In this document: piece after piece, positions 47,553 through 55,893 of the stretch
Layout: each line of letters starts with the position of its first letter
How positions within the stretch are numbered: position 1 is the stretch's first letter
Virus record (IMG/VR): IMGVR_UViG_3300041409_000237
Coordinates: 1-59,150 of that record
Direction: 5' to 3' (one strand)
Length of the DNA: 59,150 nucleotides
DNA from: a virus
The notes under the pieces: generated by a model
Database searches by the model: none
The model's input: the letters and a program-made list of their open reading frames with translations, nothing else
What the model was told of the DNA's origin: nothing
Translations under genes and position numbers: made by a program

Positions 47553-47811
47553 TCTTCGGTTCCTCACGTTTGCCGTCCATCGCGTCCCGTATTGAGCGCG
47601 CGATGATCGCACCGTCGTCGTGCTCTTTTACGGCGAAGCTATCCGCGATGCGCGCTGCCATATCTAGCGCGTCGCGCTCGGCCGCGCGGAAGGCATCTAC
47701 CAGCGCCACCCGAGCCGCGTCGGCTCGCTGCTTAGTCCCACGGTTCCCGTCTGTGACCTTGGCCGCGTGGAAAGCCCTGCCGTAATCATCGAGCAATTGG
47801 CCAAGTCCCAT
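47518..47811 (-). CDS. Hypothetical protein (97 aa)
   Basis: MGLGQLLDDYGRAFHAAKVT, helical, ending in a charged tail. It follows the NPDVA-motif protein gene by 13 bases. Not recognised. Confidence 0.6.
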   Translation of the reverse strand: MGLGQLLDDYGRAFHAAKVTDGNRGTKQRADAARVALVDAFRAAERDALDMAARIADSFAVKEHDDGAIIARSIRDAMDGKREEPKNGSPPLHRHQV

Positions 47812-47824
47812 CAGAGCCTCCTCA

Positions 47825-48448
47825 TCAGTTCCCGCCCTGCCCCGGCGCCTGGTACAGCAGCTGCGCTAGAAGGGCGTTCTGCTCGGCCTGCTGCTGTGCC
47901 GCGGGATCGCCAAGCAACGAACTTGCCGGAGTCCCTGAATAGTTGCCTTGGCCCGAGGGAAGCCCTGAATAGTTGCCTTGGTTCGATGCAGTAGGCTTTG
48001 CAAACTGCGATGCTCTCGGAAAGAGCAATCGCCCATTCGCCATCTGATCCGACCCGCTCAGCATCTGCGGATTGAGCACGAAGGGCATCGCGTTCATGCC
48101 GGCAGTGGCCTGACGGGCAGCCGTCACCCAATCAGGGGCCGCTTGCCCGTTTGCCATCGGTGCCTTGCCATCCTGACCGCCCGGCCTGAATGGCGGCGGC
48201 GGCGGGGGTCCAGCGGGGACCTGAGTAGCAGTAGCCGCCTGCGCGTTCGGCTGACGACCCTCGGCCTTGCCGAACATCGAATAATGCTCAGCGGGGGTGC
48301 GCACCGTGCCCTGCTGAATGGCCTGCGCCACGTCGGGATAGGTCTGGAGATACCACGCGGCATCGACGCCGTTCGGGTCTGAGGCAGCCATGGACGGGCC
48401 AGGAGAGCCCATCCCCATGCCGAGGTTCATGAGAGGGCCAGCAGCCAT
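47825..48448 (-). CDS. Virion protein with NPDVA-type repeat (207 aa)
   Basis: Contains YLQTYPDVAQAIQQGTVRTP and EHYSMFGKAEGRQ, the 'NPDVA..A..HY...G..EGR' motif. It also has Pro-rich and Gln/Asn-rich low-complexity segments with a doubled QGNYSG. The same motif occurs in the GH108 muramidase (26495). Coupled to the portal gene; probably a virion component. Confidence 0.6.
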   Translation of the reverse strand: MAAGPLMNLGMGMGSPGPSMAASDPNGVDAAWYLQTYPDVAQAIQQGTVRTPAEHYSMFGKAEGRQPNAQAATATQVPAGPPPPPPFRPGGQDGKAPMANGQAAPDWVTAARQATAGMNAMPFVLNPQMLSGSDQMANGRLLFPRASQFAKPTASNQGNYSGLPSGQGNYSGTPASSLLGDPAAQQQAEQNALLAQLLYQAPGQGGN

Positions 48449-48450
48449 CG

Positions 48451-51060
48451 TTAAATCCCTTCCGCCGCGGGTTGGGCCGCCGGCATGGTCGCAACATCAC
48501 GAACGCCCGCGTGAAGGGCCATTTCCTCGCGTCTCAGACCCAAGTTCCATTCCATTCTTTCGCGTTCAAGCTTGTGGTTCAGTAACGCCATGTGCTCTGC
48601 AAAAGCTTGAGCCTGCTCGGCGAGCCGCGCCTTCTGCCTGGCCTCAAAGTCCTTCACGGCAATATCAGCCTGAGCCTGCCGCTCCTCTTTCGCGGCCTCG
48701 CGCTCCAACTGCACCTGCTGGCGCTGTTCATCGCGCTGCATCTTCCGGTCTTCGGCCTGCTGTTGCCAAATGAGCCTAGCCTGTTCGGCTTGGGCTTCTC
48801 TCGCGGCTCTCGCCTCTTCGCGCTGTGTTTCGGCCTGGAACTTCGCCTGCTCCATCTGGCCCTTCATCTGAAGCTCAAGCATCTTCGGATCGGGCGCTTG
48901 ACCCTGCTGTGCCTGCTCGGCAATCAGCCGCTTCTCATCCTCTTCCGTGATCTCGGGGAAATACTGCTCGGGCGACCGAACGCCAGCAGCCTCGGCCATA
49001 TCCCGGTAGACCTTGAACGCCTTGTGCGGGCCAAGCCCCAGCTTGGAGGAGACCATCGGCCCAAGGCCCTGGTTTACGAACTCGATCTTCTGCGCGATGC
49101 CCTGGAGCATCTGAAGGTCGCGGTCGCGCGATCCGGTGCCGAGCCCCGTGTTGATCGACACATCCATCTCGGCGTCCCAACCGCGCGGGTCCATCTCCAC
49201 CCACTTGCCACGAAGGCGGATGGTGCGGGCCTTGGCCTGATGCTTCACAATCAGACGAAGCGCACAAGCAAACACCCGACGAAGGCCACCGCATTCCGCG
49301 ATGTTGCGCGCGTACTCCTCCGTTTGTGTTTGAGCGGCCGACTGCATGGCGTTGACGGCAGTCGCGGTCTGATTAGCAAGCGCGTCTTGATCGAGGGCCG
49401 CTGTGTTGCGGGAAACACCCGTGCGCTTCTCCAGGATTTCATCCATGAGCTGAAGCATCGGATAGATATTGGCAGCGACAAACGGCACCGGGAGCGGGGT
49501 AACTGCGCCTTGGGTCTTGACCTCCAAAATTGCGCCGAACTGCGGATTGAGCAGCGCGTCCGGGTTCTCGACCTGAGTCATAACTGCTTGGAGCATTGGG
49601 TTGTTCACCCAATAGATGTTGTCGAGCGCGCCCCGCAAAAGAACCGTCTTAACGCGCTGAACATCTTCGGCCAGCTGAAAGATACCGCGCCCGACCCAAT
49701 GGTGAGGCTGCGGGTCAGGGCAGATGTCCGAGAACGGAAGGTCGTCGCCCCACTCTTCCCACTTCAGCAGGCCGTGCTTGTCGTTCTTGTTGGCGTTCGC
49801 TCCCCCAGCGACTTCGGCCATGATCCATTCGGCAACGCCGTCGCCATCCATGTCGGCGCGGACGTAGCACTCATCGATCTCAATGAGATCCATGCTCTTG
49901 TCGGCCGCGACGTTCCCGGCTGAGTACCGATCACGGGCGCTGTCGTCGCTCTCCATGCTTTCGGTCGAGGCGGGCAGGTCGTTGACGAGGTCGGGATCGT
50001 AGCCCTCCTCGATCAACTGGCTCCGAGTTTTCGTGTAGTGATGCGAGATGAACGACACGTCGCGCTCGGTGATGCGGCGTGCGTTGCGGTCGATACGAAC
50101 CTGCTCTGGCGGCAGGGCCTCGAGGCGGAAGCGACCCGTCTTGTCTGTGCGCTTGATCTTGCCGTCGTGCAGCATCGGCACGGGCGAAGGGGCATCCATC
50201 CCGAACGGATCAACGCTTGCTGCCTGCGTAAGGGCGGTAAGCGCCGGCAGCGGGTCGACAGGACCGGGCGGAACCTCGGGGTCTAGTGGGACCGGCCCTG
50301 TGGGCTCCACCGTCTCAGGGGGGAGTCCATCCCGCAGGTGAGCGACAGGAGCCCCATCCTCTCGCGCTCCTGCCCCGCCAGCATCTGTGCTGTCTGCGAG
50401 AGCATCAAGTCCAGCAGAAGCTCCAGTTGCCTCTGACGCTCCAACCTCCCCAGGGAGAACTGGTTCGGCGGGAGCGGTGGGCGCAACGGGCGCAGGCGGG
50501 GCGATGAGACCCTGCGGCGGCGCAGATGGGTCAGGGTAGTCGGTGTGCTCAAGGAGTTCGACGTCATCGGCTGCCACAAGGTCGGAGAACGCGGCGTCAT
50601 CAAGCCCTGAAAAGCGCTCAGTCGTGCTAACAGGCGTCGGATCCCAGTAGTGCTTCAGGAACCCGTTGCCGTGAAGCAGGCCGTCCTCGAACGCCGACCG
50701 GAACTGCCGGTAGCCGTCGCTCTCCTTCATCACGATGTGATTGACGAGATCGGTCGCCTGGGCGGCGAACTGCTCGTGCTCCTTCCGCGTCGGCTCATAG
50801 CGAGCCATCTGGTCGGAGCCCGTGAACACCCGCATGATCGAGGGCATAATCATGCCCATCATGTCGGCTACGTCACGAGAGACGACGGACGATCGGCCCG
50901 TGATGGCCGGAACGTCGGTCATCACGCCGCGGACGTACTCAAGGGCCTTGGTGCGACGTGCGGCTAGATCGGATGCGTCGTAATTGACGGCATCACGGAT
51001 TTGTTCTTCCAGCAGCGCTGCGAGCTCGCTTTCTGTGGTTTTGCGAGTCGCAGATGCCAT
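48451..51060 (-). CDS. Portal protein (P22-type, 869 aa)
   Basis: A large portal of the P22-like class: helical wing opening (ELAALLEEQIRDAVNYDASD), RSSVVSRDVADMMGMIMPSI, then WDPTPVSTTERFSG and the stem/crown region with KRTGVSRNTAALDQDALANQ. A Pro/Ala-rich insertion at about 190-290 and a long Gln/Glu/Arg coiled coil (about 690-840, barrel-like) explain its size. Dodecameric DNA entry channel at one capsid vertex. Confidence 0.88.
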   Translation of the reverse strand: MASATRKTTESELAALLEEQIRDAVNYDASDLAARRTKALEYVRGVMTDVPAITGRSSVVSRDVADMMGMIMPSIMRVFTGSDQMARYEPTRKEHEQFAAQATDLVNHIVMKESDGYRQFRSAFEDGLLHGNGFLKHYWDPTPVSTTERFSGLDDAAFSDLVAADDVELLEHTDYPDPSAPPQGLIAPPAPVAPTAPAEPVLPGEVGASEATGASAGLDALADSTDAGGAGAREDGAPVAHLRDGLPPETVEPTGPVPLDPEVPPGPVDPLPALTALTQAASVDPFGMDAPSPVPMLHDGKIKRTDKTGRFRLEALPPEQVRIDRNARRITERDVSFISHHYTKTRSQLIEEGYDPDLVNDLPASTESMESDDSARDRYSAGNVAADKSMDLIEIDECYVRADMDGDGVAEWIMAEVAGGANANKNDKHGLLKWEEWGDDLPFSDICPDPQPHHWVGRGIFQLAEDVQRVKTVLLRGALDNIYWVNNPMLQAVMTQVENPDALLNPQFGAILEVKTQGAVTPLPVPFVAANIYPMLQLMDEILEKRTGVSRNTAALDQDALANQTATAVNAMQSAAQTQTEEYARNIAECGGLRRVFACALRLIVKHQAKARTIRLRGKWVEMDPRGWDAEMDVSINTGLGTGSRDRDLQMLQGIAQKIEFVNQGLGPMVSSKLGLGPHKAFKVYRDMAEAAGVRSPEQYFPEITEEDEKRLIAEQAQQGQAPDPKMLELQMKGQMEQAKFQAETQREEARAAREAQAEQARLIWQQQAEDRKMQRDEQRQQVQLEREAAKEERQAQADIAVKDFEARQKARLAEQAQAFAEHMALLNHKLERERMEWNLGLRREEMALHAGVRDVATMPAAQPAAEGI

Positions 51061-51115
51061 TGGCTAACGATCCAATTCGGGGCAATAATTAGGTGATGAA
51101 AGGGAGGTCGCTGGA

Positions 51116-51373
51116 ATGAGCGAGATGGTCGAACGAGTGGCAAGCGCAATACGCGAAGCGACAGGCTTCCCGCCCGAAGTCTGCACCAATGGGTACTATA
51201 CGGACCTTGCCCGCGCTGCGATCCTCGCTATGCGGGAGATCACGCCAGAGATGTTAGCTGCCGGGCATCGCTTCCACGGTCAGGCGGGCGCGGCGCATTT
51301 CCATGGCGCATGGATCGCGGCAATCGACGCCGCTCTCTCTGAAGAGAAGGCCGACGCCTACGGAGGTCGCTGA
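51116..51373 (+). CDS. Moron protein (85 aa)
   Basis: Plus-strand gene upstream of portal, opposite to the late operon. MSEMVERVASAIREATGFPP, ARAAILAMREIT and a C-terminal helix form a family often seen in small phage and prophage proteins. GGGAGGTCGCTGGA precedes the ATG. Probably expressed independently. Confidence 0.65.
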   Translation: MSEMVERVASAIREATGFPPEVCTNGYYTDLARAAILAMREITPEMLAAGHRFHGQAGAAHFHGAWIAAIDAALSEEKADAYGGR

Positions 51374-51374
51374 A

Positions 51375-51743
51375 ATGCCCAACGTGTGGAATGCGCCCGC
51401 TACAATCGAACGTCTTGCGGCAGAGATTGATAAGATTGTTCAAGAAGCTGTCACTGAGTACGTGTCAGGGGGCTTTCTGATGCTTACCAGAGATGGCGCA
51501 CTAGGTGTCGAGTTCACCGTCGCGGACCCACTGGACGACATCACCAAGGAGCGGACGCTAAAGGAACTGCTCTGTCTGGAATTGGAAGCGTTTCGGTGGG
51601 GGCCACCCAACGCTGAAGGTTACTTTTACAATCCCGCGCACAGCGACCAGCCAGCGCACGTGGCGCTTTGCCAGGACTTACTACGCGTACTGGAAAAACA
51701 CGCTGCGATTACGCCTCTCTCCGAAGAGAAGGCAGAGACTTAA
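51375..51743 (+). CDS. Moron protein (122 aa)
   Basis: MPNVWNAPATIERLAAEIDK, acidic, with LCLELEAFRWGP. The ribosome-binding site GGAGGTCGCTGAA repeats the leader of the preceding gene. It converges on the minus-strand gene at 51740 with a 4-base overlap. Function unknown. Confidence 0.6.
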   Translation: MPNVWNAPATIERLAAEIDKIVQEAVTEYVSGGFLMLTRDGALGVEFTVADPLDDITKERTLKELLCLELEAFRWGPPNAEGYFYNPAHSDQPAHVALCQDLLRVLEKHAAITPLSEEKAET

Positions 51744-51943
51744 GCCCCGTCGTTCTCGCCCTTGCTGTCGCTCGACCGCCCGTCCAATTTTCGCGCTTTA
51801 GCCACAAGATCTCGCGCTTCGGCTCTTAAACGCCGCGCTTCTGAGCGCAAGAACTTCGCTTGCTCAACGTCCGTACGCACGATGAACGGTACGAAGCCGC
51901 CACTCAGGCCGTGGCTCAGGTAATCGTACAGGTCGCTCGTCAC
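51740..51943 (-). CDS. Hypothetical protein (67 aa)
   Basis: MTSDLYDYLSHGLSGGFVPF then an Arg/Ala-rich helix. ATGA overlap with the upstream gene. Not recognised. Confidence 0.55.
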   Translation of the reverse strand: MTSDLYDYLSHGLSGGFVPFIVRTDVEQAKFLRSEARRLRAEARDLVAKARKLDGRSSDSKGENDGA

Positions 51944-52329
51944 GCCCCGTCGTCCTCAGCCTGATGGTCCACAGCCTTGCGGTCGTAGCTCGTTCGGCCG
52001 TCCCACACTCGCCCGTGGCCCAAGAATGGTTGCTTGGGACCTCGCCGTAGCAGCGTGTTTCTGGGACCAGGGTCTAGTCTCTTATTCAACTCGGACAGCC
52101 ATTCGTCGTGGCTTTGAGCCTCAGGCTGCGTCGGCGGAACACGCTCCACCATCCACTTGCCTAGCCGCTTCTGCCAATCATCCCAGGCTTTGGCGACAGC
52201 CTGATAGTCCTGCCACTCTGTCTCGCTCATCTCGACAGCGTCCCAAGCGAACAGCCGTGTGGACACTTCTGAGACCTCGTGGACGGTGTAGACCGGGTAC
52301 TTCTCGTCCACGTCGAGGCGGAGTTTCAT
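51940..52329 (-). CDS. Hypothetical protein (129 aa)
   Basis: MKLRLDVDEKYPVYTVHEVS, with a beta N-terminus, a Trp-rich helix (YQAVAKAWDDWQKRLGKW) and a basic tail. Between terminase and portal; possibly a packaging accessory, not recognised. Confidence 0.6.
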   Translation of the reverse strand: MKLRLDVDEKYPVYTVHEVSEVSTRLFAWDAVEMSETEWQDYQAVAKAWDDWQKRLGKWMVERVPPTQPEAQSHDEWLSELNKRLDPGPRNTLLRRGPKQPFLGHGRVWDGRTSYDRKAVDHQAEDDGA

Positions 52330-52333
52330 CGCT

Positions 52334-52438
52334 TCACCAATAGGTTCCGACGACCGACCAGACTTTCAATTCCATCCGCTCGAATACGCCAAACTCGGGC
52401 CTCAGACAGGGCGGTAACGAGCGCGGACGCGTGCTCAT
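52334..52438 (-). CDS. Possible micro-protein (34 aa)
   Basis: MSTRPRSLPPCLRPEFGVFE and ERMELKVWSVVGTYW; ATGA overlap with the terminase stop. Another frame over the same stretch is also open and protein-like but lacks a start. Low confidence. Confidence 0.35.
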   Translation of the reverse strand: MSTRPRSLPPCLRPEFGVFERMELKVWSVVGTYW

Positions 52439-53712
52439 ACGAACCCTCGTTCCAAGCCTGACTTGGGCCTCGTCTGCTGCGAGATGGTCTTCCTCGGCTC
52501 GGTGTAAGCCGTAGCCATCAGGCCAAAGCTGTCCGCGCCGTGCGACGCCCAATCGTGCTCTGGCCCCAAGCCAATCCCGCGATGCTCGTCTCGGCGCTCG
52601 TGATACGCTGCCAAAGCCTTGCGACCCGCGTGTGTCTTATCAGCGTCAAACCACATGCGAGGGAACCAGCGCCTGCCGGCCTCAACCCGCTTCATCGCGG
52701 CGCCCTTGCCCTGGTTCTTCACAACCTGAACGCTGAAGCCAGCCGACCTCACGTGATCCTCGAACCGTGTGGCCATCACCGTGTCAGGATGTGCGCCGTC
52801 GTGCGGCAGGATGCATTCAGCCTGCCCGTAGCCACGAACGCGCAGCTCGTTGAGGTAATAGCTAAGCGGCTGCCCCTCACCCTCAATGTAGTCGAGGAAG
52901 TTGATCTGACCGCCAACCCACTGTGCCACCCAAATGGCTGTCGCATCCGAGATGCCTAGGTCCCACGATGCCTTGAGGCTTTGCAGCGGATCAAGCGTGA
53001 CGTGCGTTACTCGGCCTTGGTCCTCAGCCATCCTGAGCGAGTCGGCGTAGTAGGCACCTTCAACGCTCTTCGCGTACTCGCCCAGCCACACATGCGCGAA
53101 CTTGTCGGGATCGCCCTTGTCGATCTCGGCTTCGTCCAGAAGCTCTGTCGTGAGCCATGGGTTGTCGGCGTAGTTCGCCTTGACCACGATGGCGTTCGGC
53201 GGCGGCCTGATCCTGAGAAACTTATCCACAGGGTCGTTTTCGTTATCCGGGTTCCATGAGAACCAGATCTCCGAGCCTTCCTTGCGGATCGTCGGTCGAA
53301 GCAGATTGAGGCTCTTTTGTGAGAGCGACTGAGCCTCTTCGACCCACGCTACGTCGAACCCTTCAAGCGACTTGATCGACTGCGCCGTGTGGTTCTGCAT
53401 TCCCTGAAAGACGATGAGCCCACCGCCTGGCGTTCGTATCTCAGATTCCAGGACGTCGAACTGCTGGGCGAGCCCGAACGCCTCGATCTTGTCCTGAACG
53501 AGCTGCTTGACCGATTGGGCGAGCGACTTCTGAATCTCACGAATGCAGACCGCCCGAAAGCCAGGTTGGCCCACGGCGCGCGATATGAGGTAGCCAGCGA
53601 AGAAGTGTGACTTACCCGATCCTCGCCCGCCCCATGCACCCTTGAAGCGTCTCGGCTGCAAGAGCGGCGCGAAGACCTCAGGTGTTTCGATTGGGAGGGC
53701 GGACAATGACAT
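52435..53712 (-). CDS. terL: Terminase large subunit
   Basis: A 425-residue terminase. ATPase: Walker A GGRGSGKSH (residues 28-36), Walker B FDVAWVEEAQS (119-129). Nuclease half: SWDLGISDATAIWVAQ and LPHDGAHPD with acidic residues for metal binding. The type resembles PBSX/XtmB-like terminases, not the HRRAGKT type whose N-terminal stub lies just upstream. It starts within the small-subunit gene. Confidence 0.92.
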   Translation of the reverse strand: MSLSALPIETPEVFAPLLQPRRFKGAWGGRGSGKSHFFAGYLISRAVGQPGFRAVCIREIQKSLAQSVKQLVQDKIEAFGLAQQFDVLESEIRTPGGGLIVFQGMQNHTAQSIKSLEGFDVAWVEEAQSLSQKSLNLLRPTIRKEGSEIWFSWNPDNENDPVDKFLRIRPPPNAIVVKANYADNPWLTTELLDEAEIDKGDPDKFAHVWLGEYAKSVEGAYYADSLRMAEDQGRVTHVTLDPLQSLKASWDLGISDATAIWVAQWVGGQINFLDYIEGEGQPLSYYLNELRVRGYGQAECILPHDGAHPDTVMATRFEDHVRSAGFSVQVVKNQGKGAAMKRVEAGRRWFPRMWFDADKTHAGRKALAAYHERRDEHRGIGLGPEHDWASHGADSFGLMATAYTEPRKTISQQTRPKSGLERGFV

Positions 53713-53977
53713 ACTCCACCCGCGTGATGGTCTTTAGCGGATTGTCCTCATCACCCTGCACCACGACGGAGGCAAGCTTCGCATGGACATACGGGGCCGC
53801 CGCCTTCGCTGCATCCAACCGGGTGCTAAACTCGTGCTGATCGTCTCGCATCGCAGCGAGCAGAAAGTCGAGCGGCGAAATCCCCGATGCCAAGGCGGCC
53901 TCTCGGGCTTCCCTGTCGATCTGGGCAACAGCACCAATCGGCCTCCCGCTGCCGGGACGCACCCCGCCGCGAGCCAT
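53678..53977 (-). CDS. terS: Terminase small subunit-like protein (99 aa)
   Basis: MARGGVRPGSGRPIGAVAQI header (GGxRxGxGRP is typical of small terminase-type proteins), then ISPLDFLLAAM and KAAAPYVHAKLASV. It overlaps terL by 35 bases. Expected to recognise the packaging site. Confidence 0.75.
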   Translation of the reverse strand: MARGGVRPGSGRPIGAVAQIDREAREAALASGISPLDFLLAAMRDDQHEFSTRLDAAKAAAPYVHAKLASVVVQGDEDNPLKTITRVEYVIVRPPNRNT

Positions 53978-53979
53978 GT

Positions 53980-54129
53980 TTAATTCCCTTTGATTATTCG
54001 ATAAAAAATCAGCCGGCAGCTGCGGGTCATACTTCGCAGGCGCGCCACGATGACAGCCCAGCGCTGTTGGCGGGCGTGGAAGGGGGCGAACTGGGGTCTC
54101 GCGCGATAGCCTAGGTCGATGGCGGGCAT
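53980..54129 (-). pseudogene. N-terminal stub of a second, different terminase large subunit
   Basis: A 49-residue reading frame, MPAIDLGYRARPQFAPFHAR and QQRWAVIVA, matches the opening of HRRAGKT-type terminases in which R.RPQ..FH.R.QRWA.IVAHRRAGKT leads into Walker A. Here the similarity ends right before Walker A and the frame closes (RIIKGN, stop). It stands directly upstream of the present terS. I read it as a leftover of a replaced packaging gene. Confidence 0.65.
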
Positions 54130-54371
54130 GAAGGATTAGCCAACCAGGCTTCAGTTTCCTTGGCGATGAACGCCACCTTCTCAGCGCCCTTCAGGCCCAG
54201 ATCGTTCGCCTGAATTTTGATGAGCTGGAGATTGAAGGCTTTCCACTCTTCGGGCGTGAACGGACGCGGCTTTGGCCCGTACTCTGCCTCGTACAAATCG
54301 TCCAGCAGGCGAGCGTTCTCGCGTTCAAGCTCCTCGATACGAGCCTGGAGAAGTTCAATCTGCGTCGTCAT
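54111..54371 (-). CDS. Coiled-coil hypothetical protein (86 aa)
   Basis: MTTQIELLQARIEELERENA, a clear coiled coil, then YGPKPRPFTPEEWKAFNLQL and a helical end. ATG 54371 lies two bases after the phosphoesterase stop. Not recognised. Confidence 0.6.
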   Translation of the reverse strand: MTTQIELLQARIEELERENARLLDDLYEAEYGPKPRPFTPEEWKAFNLQLIKIQANDLGLKGAEKVAFIAKETEAWLANPSCPPST

Positions 54372-54372
54372 A

Positions 54373-54996
54373 CTAAACGTCGAACTCCCGAGCCTCAAGC
54401 TCAGCGAGGCAGACGAACCGCACGCCCTCGATCACTTCGTCGAAACTGCGGTGCCAATGACCAAAAATCCAAAGGTCGGGCTGGTGTGCCTCAAACATGG
54501 ACTGAAGTGCCTGTCGTGTGCGAGACGGGAAATCGAGTTTGCGCCAGCGGTGCGCCTGGCACATGCGCGTGGCAACACTCTCGGGGCAGTCATGAGTGAC
54601 GACGACTTTCGGCCGCACGCCAACATACCGACCAACTAGGATATTCAGATCAGGCGCGCTCAGTTCCTCGTCGGCCCACCAATCGGCCCCCTCGCGACGC
54701 ATCTCTCTGTCGATACTGAGCCCACCGCCCATCAACATCATGTCGCCCTCGACATGACCATCCACTATCCATTGAGGGTGACCCCGACAAACACTCGGGC
54801 TATCGTGATTGCCTCGTATAAATCGATGCCCTCGAGCGGCCATCAAATCAGTCGGCGGATCGTGCGCAACCTCACCGCTGTATGTATCAATGAAGCCGAC
54901 ACCCAGATCCCCCACTTGGATCGAGTTCTCGCATTCAAGGATGATATCCGTGTAGGAGCTAAACAGCCCATGCACGTCACCAATGAAGACCGTCAC
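54373..54996 (-). CDS. Calcineurin-like metallophosphoesterase (207 aa)
   Basis: All metal-binding motifs are visible: GDVHG at the N-terminus, GDLG, RGNHD, VVTHD and GHWHR near the C-terminus. Substrate unknown; phage members are thought to act on phosphoesters such as nucleotides or nucleic-acid ends. Upstream of the terminase region, with an ATGA-type coupling to the preceding gene. Confidence 0.9.
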   Translation of the reverse strand: MTVFIGDVHGLFSSYTDIILECENSIQVGDLGVGFIDTYSGEVAHDPPTDLMAARGHRFIRGNHDSPSVCRGHPQWIVDGHVEGDMMLMGGGLSIDREMRREGADWWADEELSAPDLNILVGRYVGVRPKVVVTHDCPESVATRMCQAHRWRKLDFPSRTRQALQSMFEAHQPDLWIFGHWHRSFDEVIEGVRFVCLAELEAREFDV

Positions 54997-55238
54997 TGAT
55001 CCCCCGCCCGCACCACGCCGGTCGCAATCAGGCGATTAAGCCAACGGTCACAGGCGGCTCTACGGCGTTCAGACCGTAACGCCCGCTTAGCTTCCGCCTG
55101 GGCGAACCACGCCTTCCAAGACGGAGCGCCTTGGATGTCAAAGATGGACACTTTCGTCGTATCTAGCGAATCGATGAAATCTAAAAACGATTGCCGCTTG
55201 GCCGCTAGCCGCCTGGCTGACAGGTTACTCCCCGGCAC
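54993..55238 (-). CDS. Hypothetical protein (81 aa, GTG start)
   Basis: From GTG 55238: MPGSNLSARRLAAKRQSFLD, helical, with SWKAWFAQAEAKRALRSERR. The last residues LIATGVVRAGDQ repeat the C-terminus of the upstream small-terminase remnant (LIATGVVCAGE), as if a tail had been duplicated. Not recognised otherwise. Confidence 0.55.
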   Translation of the reverse strand: MPGSNLSARRLAAKRQSFLDFIDSLDTTKVSIFDIQGAPSWKAWFAQAEAKRALRSERRRAACDRWLNRLIATGVVRAGDQ

Positions 55239-55437
55239 AGACAACCCCCGTCGCAATCAGAATAGGCCCGCCGTCAGGGCCAACGTGCGTCTGCTCAACC
55301 TTGTCGCCGTACTTCTTCGGGGCCAGTTTCGCAGCCCGCCACTGGAACGCGGGCCGGACCTCTTCCGCCTTGTTCTGAGTGGCGTCATGAGCGGCCATCA
55401 TCTCGCGAACGAGGCGGCGCCTTTCATGCCTGAGCAT
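55225..55437 (-). CDS. Small-terminase-like remnant (70 aa)
   Basis: MLRHERRRLVREMMAAHDAT then WRAAKLAPKKYGDKVEQTHV and GPDGGPILIATGV. The W-x-A-x-KLAPKKYGDK..GPDGGPI segment is the C-terminal end of a common small-terminase family; the N-terminal DNA-binding domain is missing. Consistent with decay of an earlier packaging module. Confidence 0.6.
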   Translation of the reverse strand: MLRHERRRLVREMMAAHDATQNKAEEVRPAFQWRAAKLAPKKYGDKVEQTHVGPDGGPILIATGVVCAGE

Positions 55438-55624
55438 CGTCGTCTCTCGGCTCTTGAAGCACCGTTTCCGTGATCTCAAACAGCGGCGAGCCTCGCTCAA
55501 TAGCGCGTTCCTTGAAGGAGTCGTACTCAGCAACGCTGACACCGCGAGATGCCAAATGCATTCGCGCGATAAACTCCTCAAGCACAGCTACGCGCCGCTC
55601 CAAGAGTTCCACGTCAATTGCCAT
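55424..55624 (-). CDS. Hypothetical protein (66 aa)
   Basis: MAIDVELLERRVAVLEEFIA, helical, charged. The start is in a TGATG overlap; the end overlaps the next gene by 14 bases. Not recognised. Confidence 0.55.
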   Translation of the reverse strand: MAIDVELLERRVAVLEEFIARMHLASRGVSVAEYDSFKERAIERGSPLFEITETVLQEPRDDDAQA

Positions 55625-55752
55625 CACGGTCTTCCCTGTCCCCTGTACGGCTTCCGACGCGGCCTTCCTGGCCTAGTGCGCTCGGACTTGGTGCGCTTGG
55701 ATGTCCAGAGCTTCTTGAGGATGATTGAGTCGGGTTTCTTGGTGGTGGCCAT
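55624..55752 (-). CDS. Basic micro-protein (42 aa)
   Basis: MATTKKPDSIILKKLWTSKR followed by an Arg/Lys/Pro-rich tail. TGATG coupling to the next gene. Strongly basic, so nucleic-acid binding is conceivable. Confidence 0.45.
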   Translation of the reverse strand: MATTKKPDSIILKKLWTSKRTKSERTRPGRPRRKPYRGQGRP

Positions 55753-55819
55753 CAAACTCTGCTGTGAAGTGACCCATCTTGTGCAGGACGAGGATAATCA
55801 GGAGGACGAGAAGGCTCAT
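55673..55819 (-). CDS. Small membrane protein (48 aa)
   Basis: MSLLVLLIILVLHKMGHFTA then a His/Gln-rich tail. ATGA coupling upstream; overlaps the basic micro-protein gene in another frame by 80 bases, so one of the two may be spurious. Confidence 0.45.
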   Translation of the reverse strand: MSLLVLLIILVLHKMGHFTAEFDGHHQETRLNHPQEALDIQAHQVRAH

Positions 55820-55893
55820 AGCTGCGAGTCCCCTGGCGTCAGGATGAAGCCGAGCGCGAAGCAGGCGAGAACGCCGAGGATGAGGAGGCTCAC
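55816..55893 (-). CDS. Membrane micro-peptide (25 aa, GTG start)
   Basis: MSLLILGVLACFALGFILTP and a short tail, a single hydrophobic helix. GTG overlaps the upstream TAG as TAGTG and the stop overlaps the next ATG. Confidence 0.45.
   Translation of the reverse strand: MSLLILGVLACFALGFILTPGDSQL

Noticed and set aside
48592-49923. 443-codon open frame on the plus strand
   Set aside because: Antisense to the portal gene; no domain and Leu/Arg/His-rich shadow composition.
52326-52450. Frame through HASALVTALSEARVWRIRAD after the terminase
   Set aside because: Protein-like but has no start codon upstream before the terminase stop; kept only as a caution on the 52334 call.
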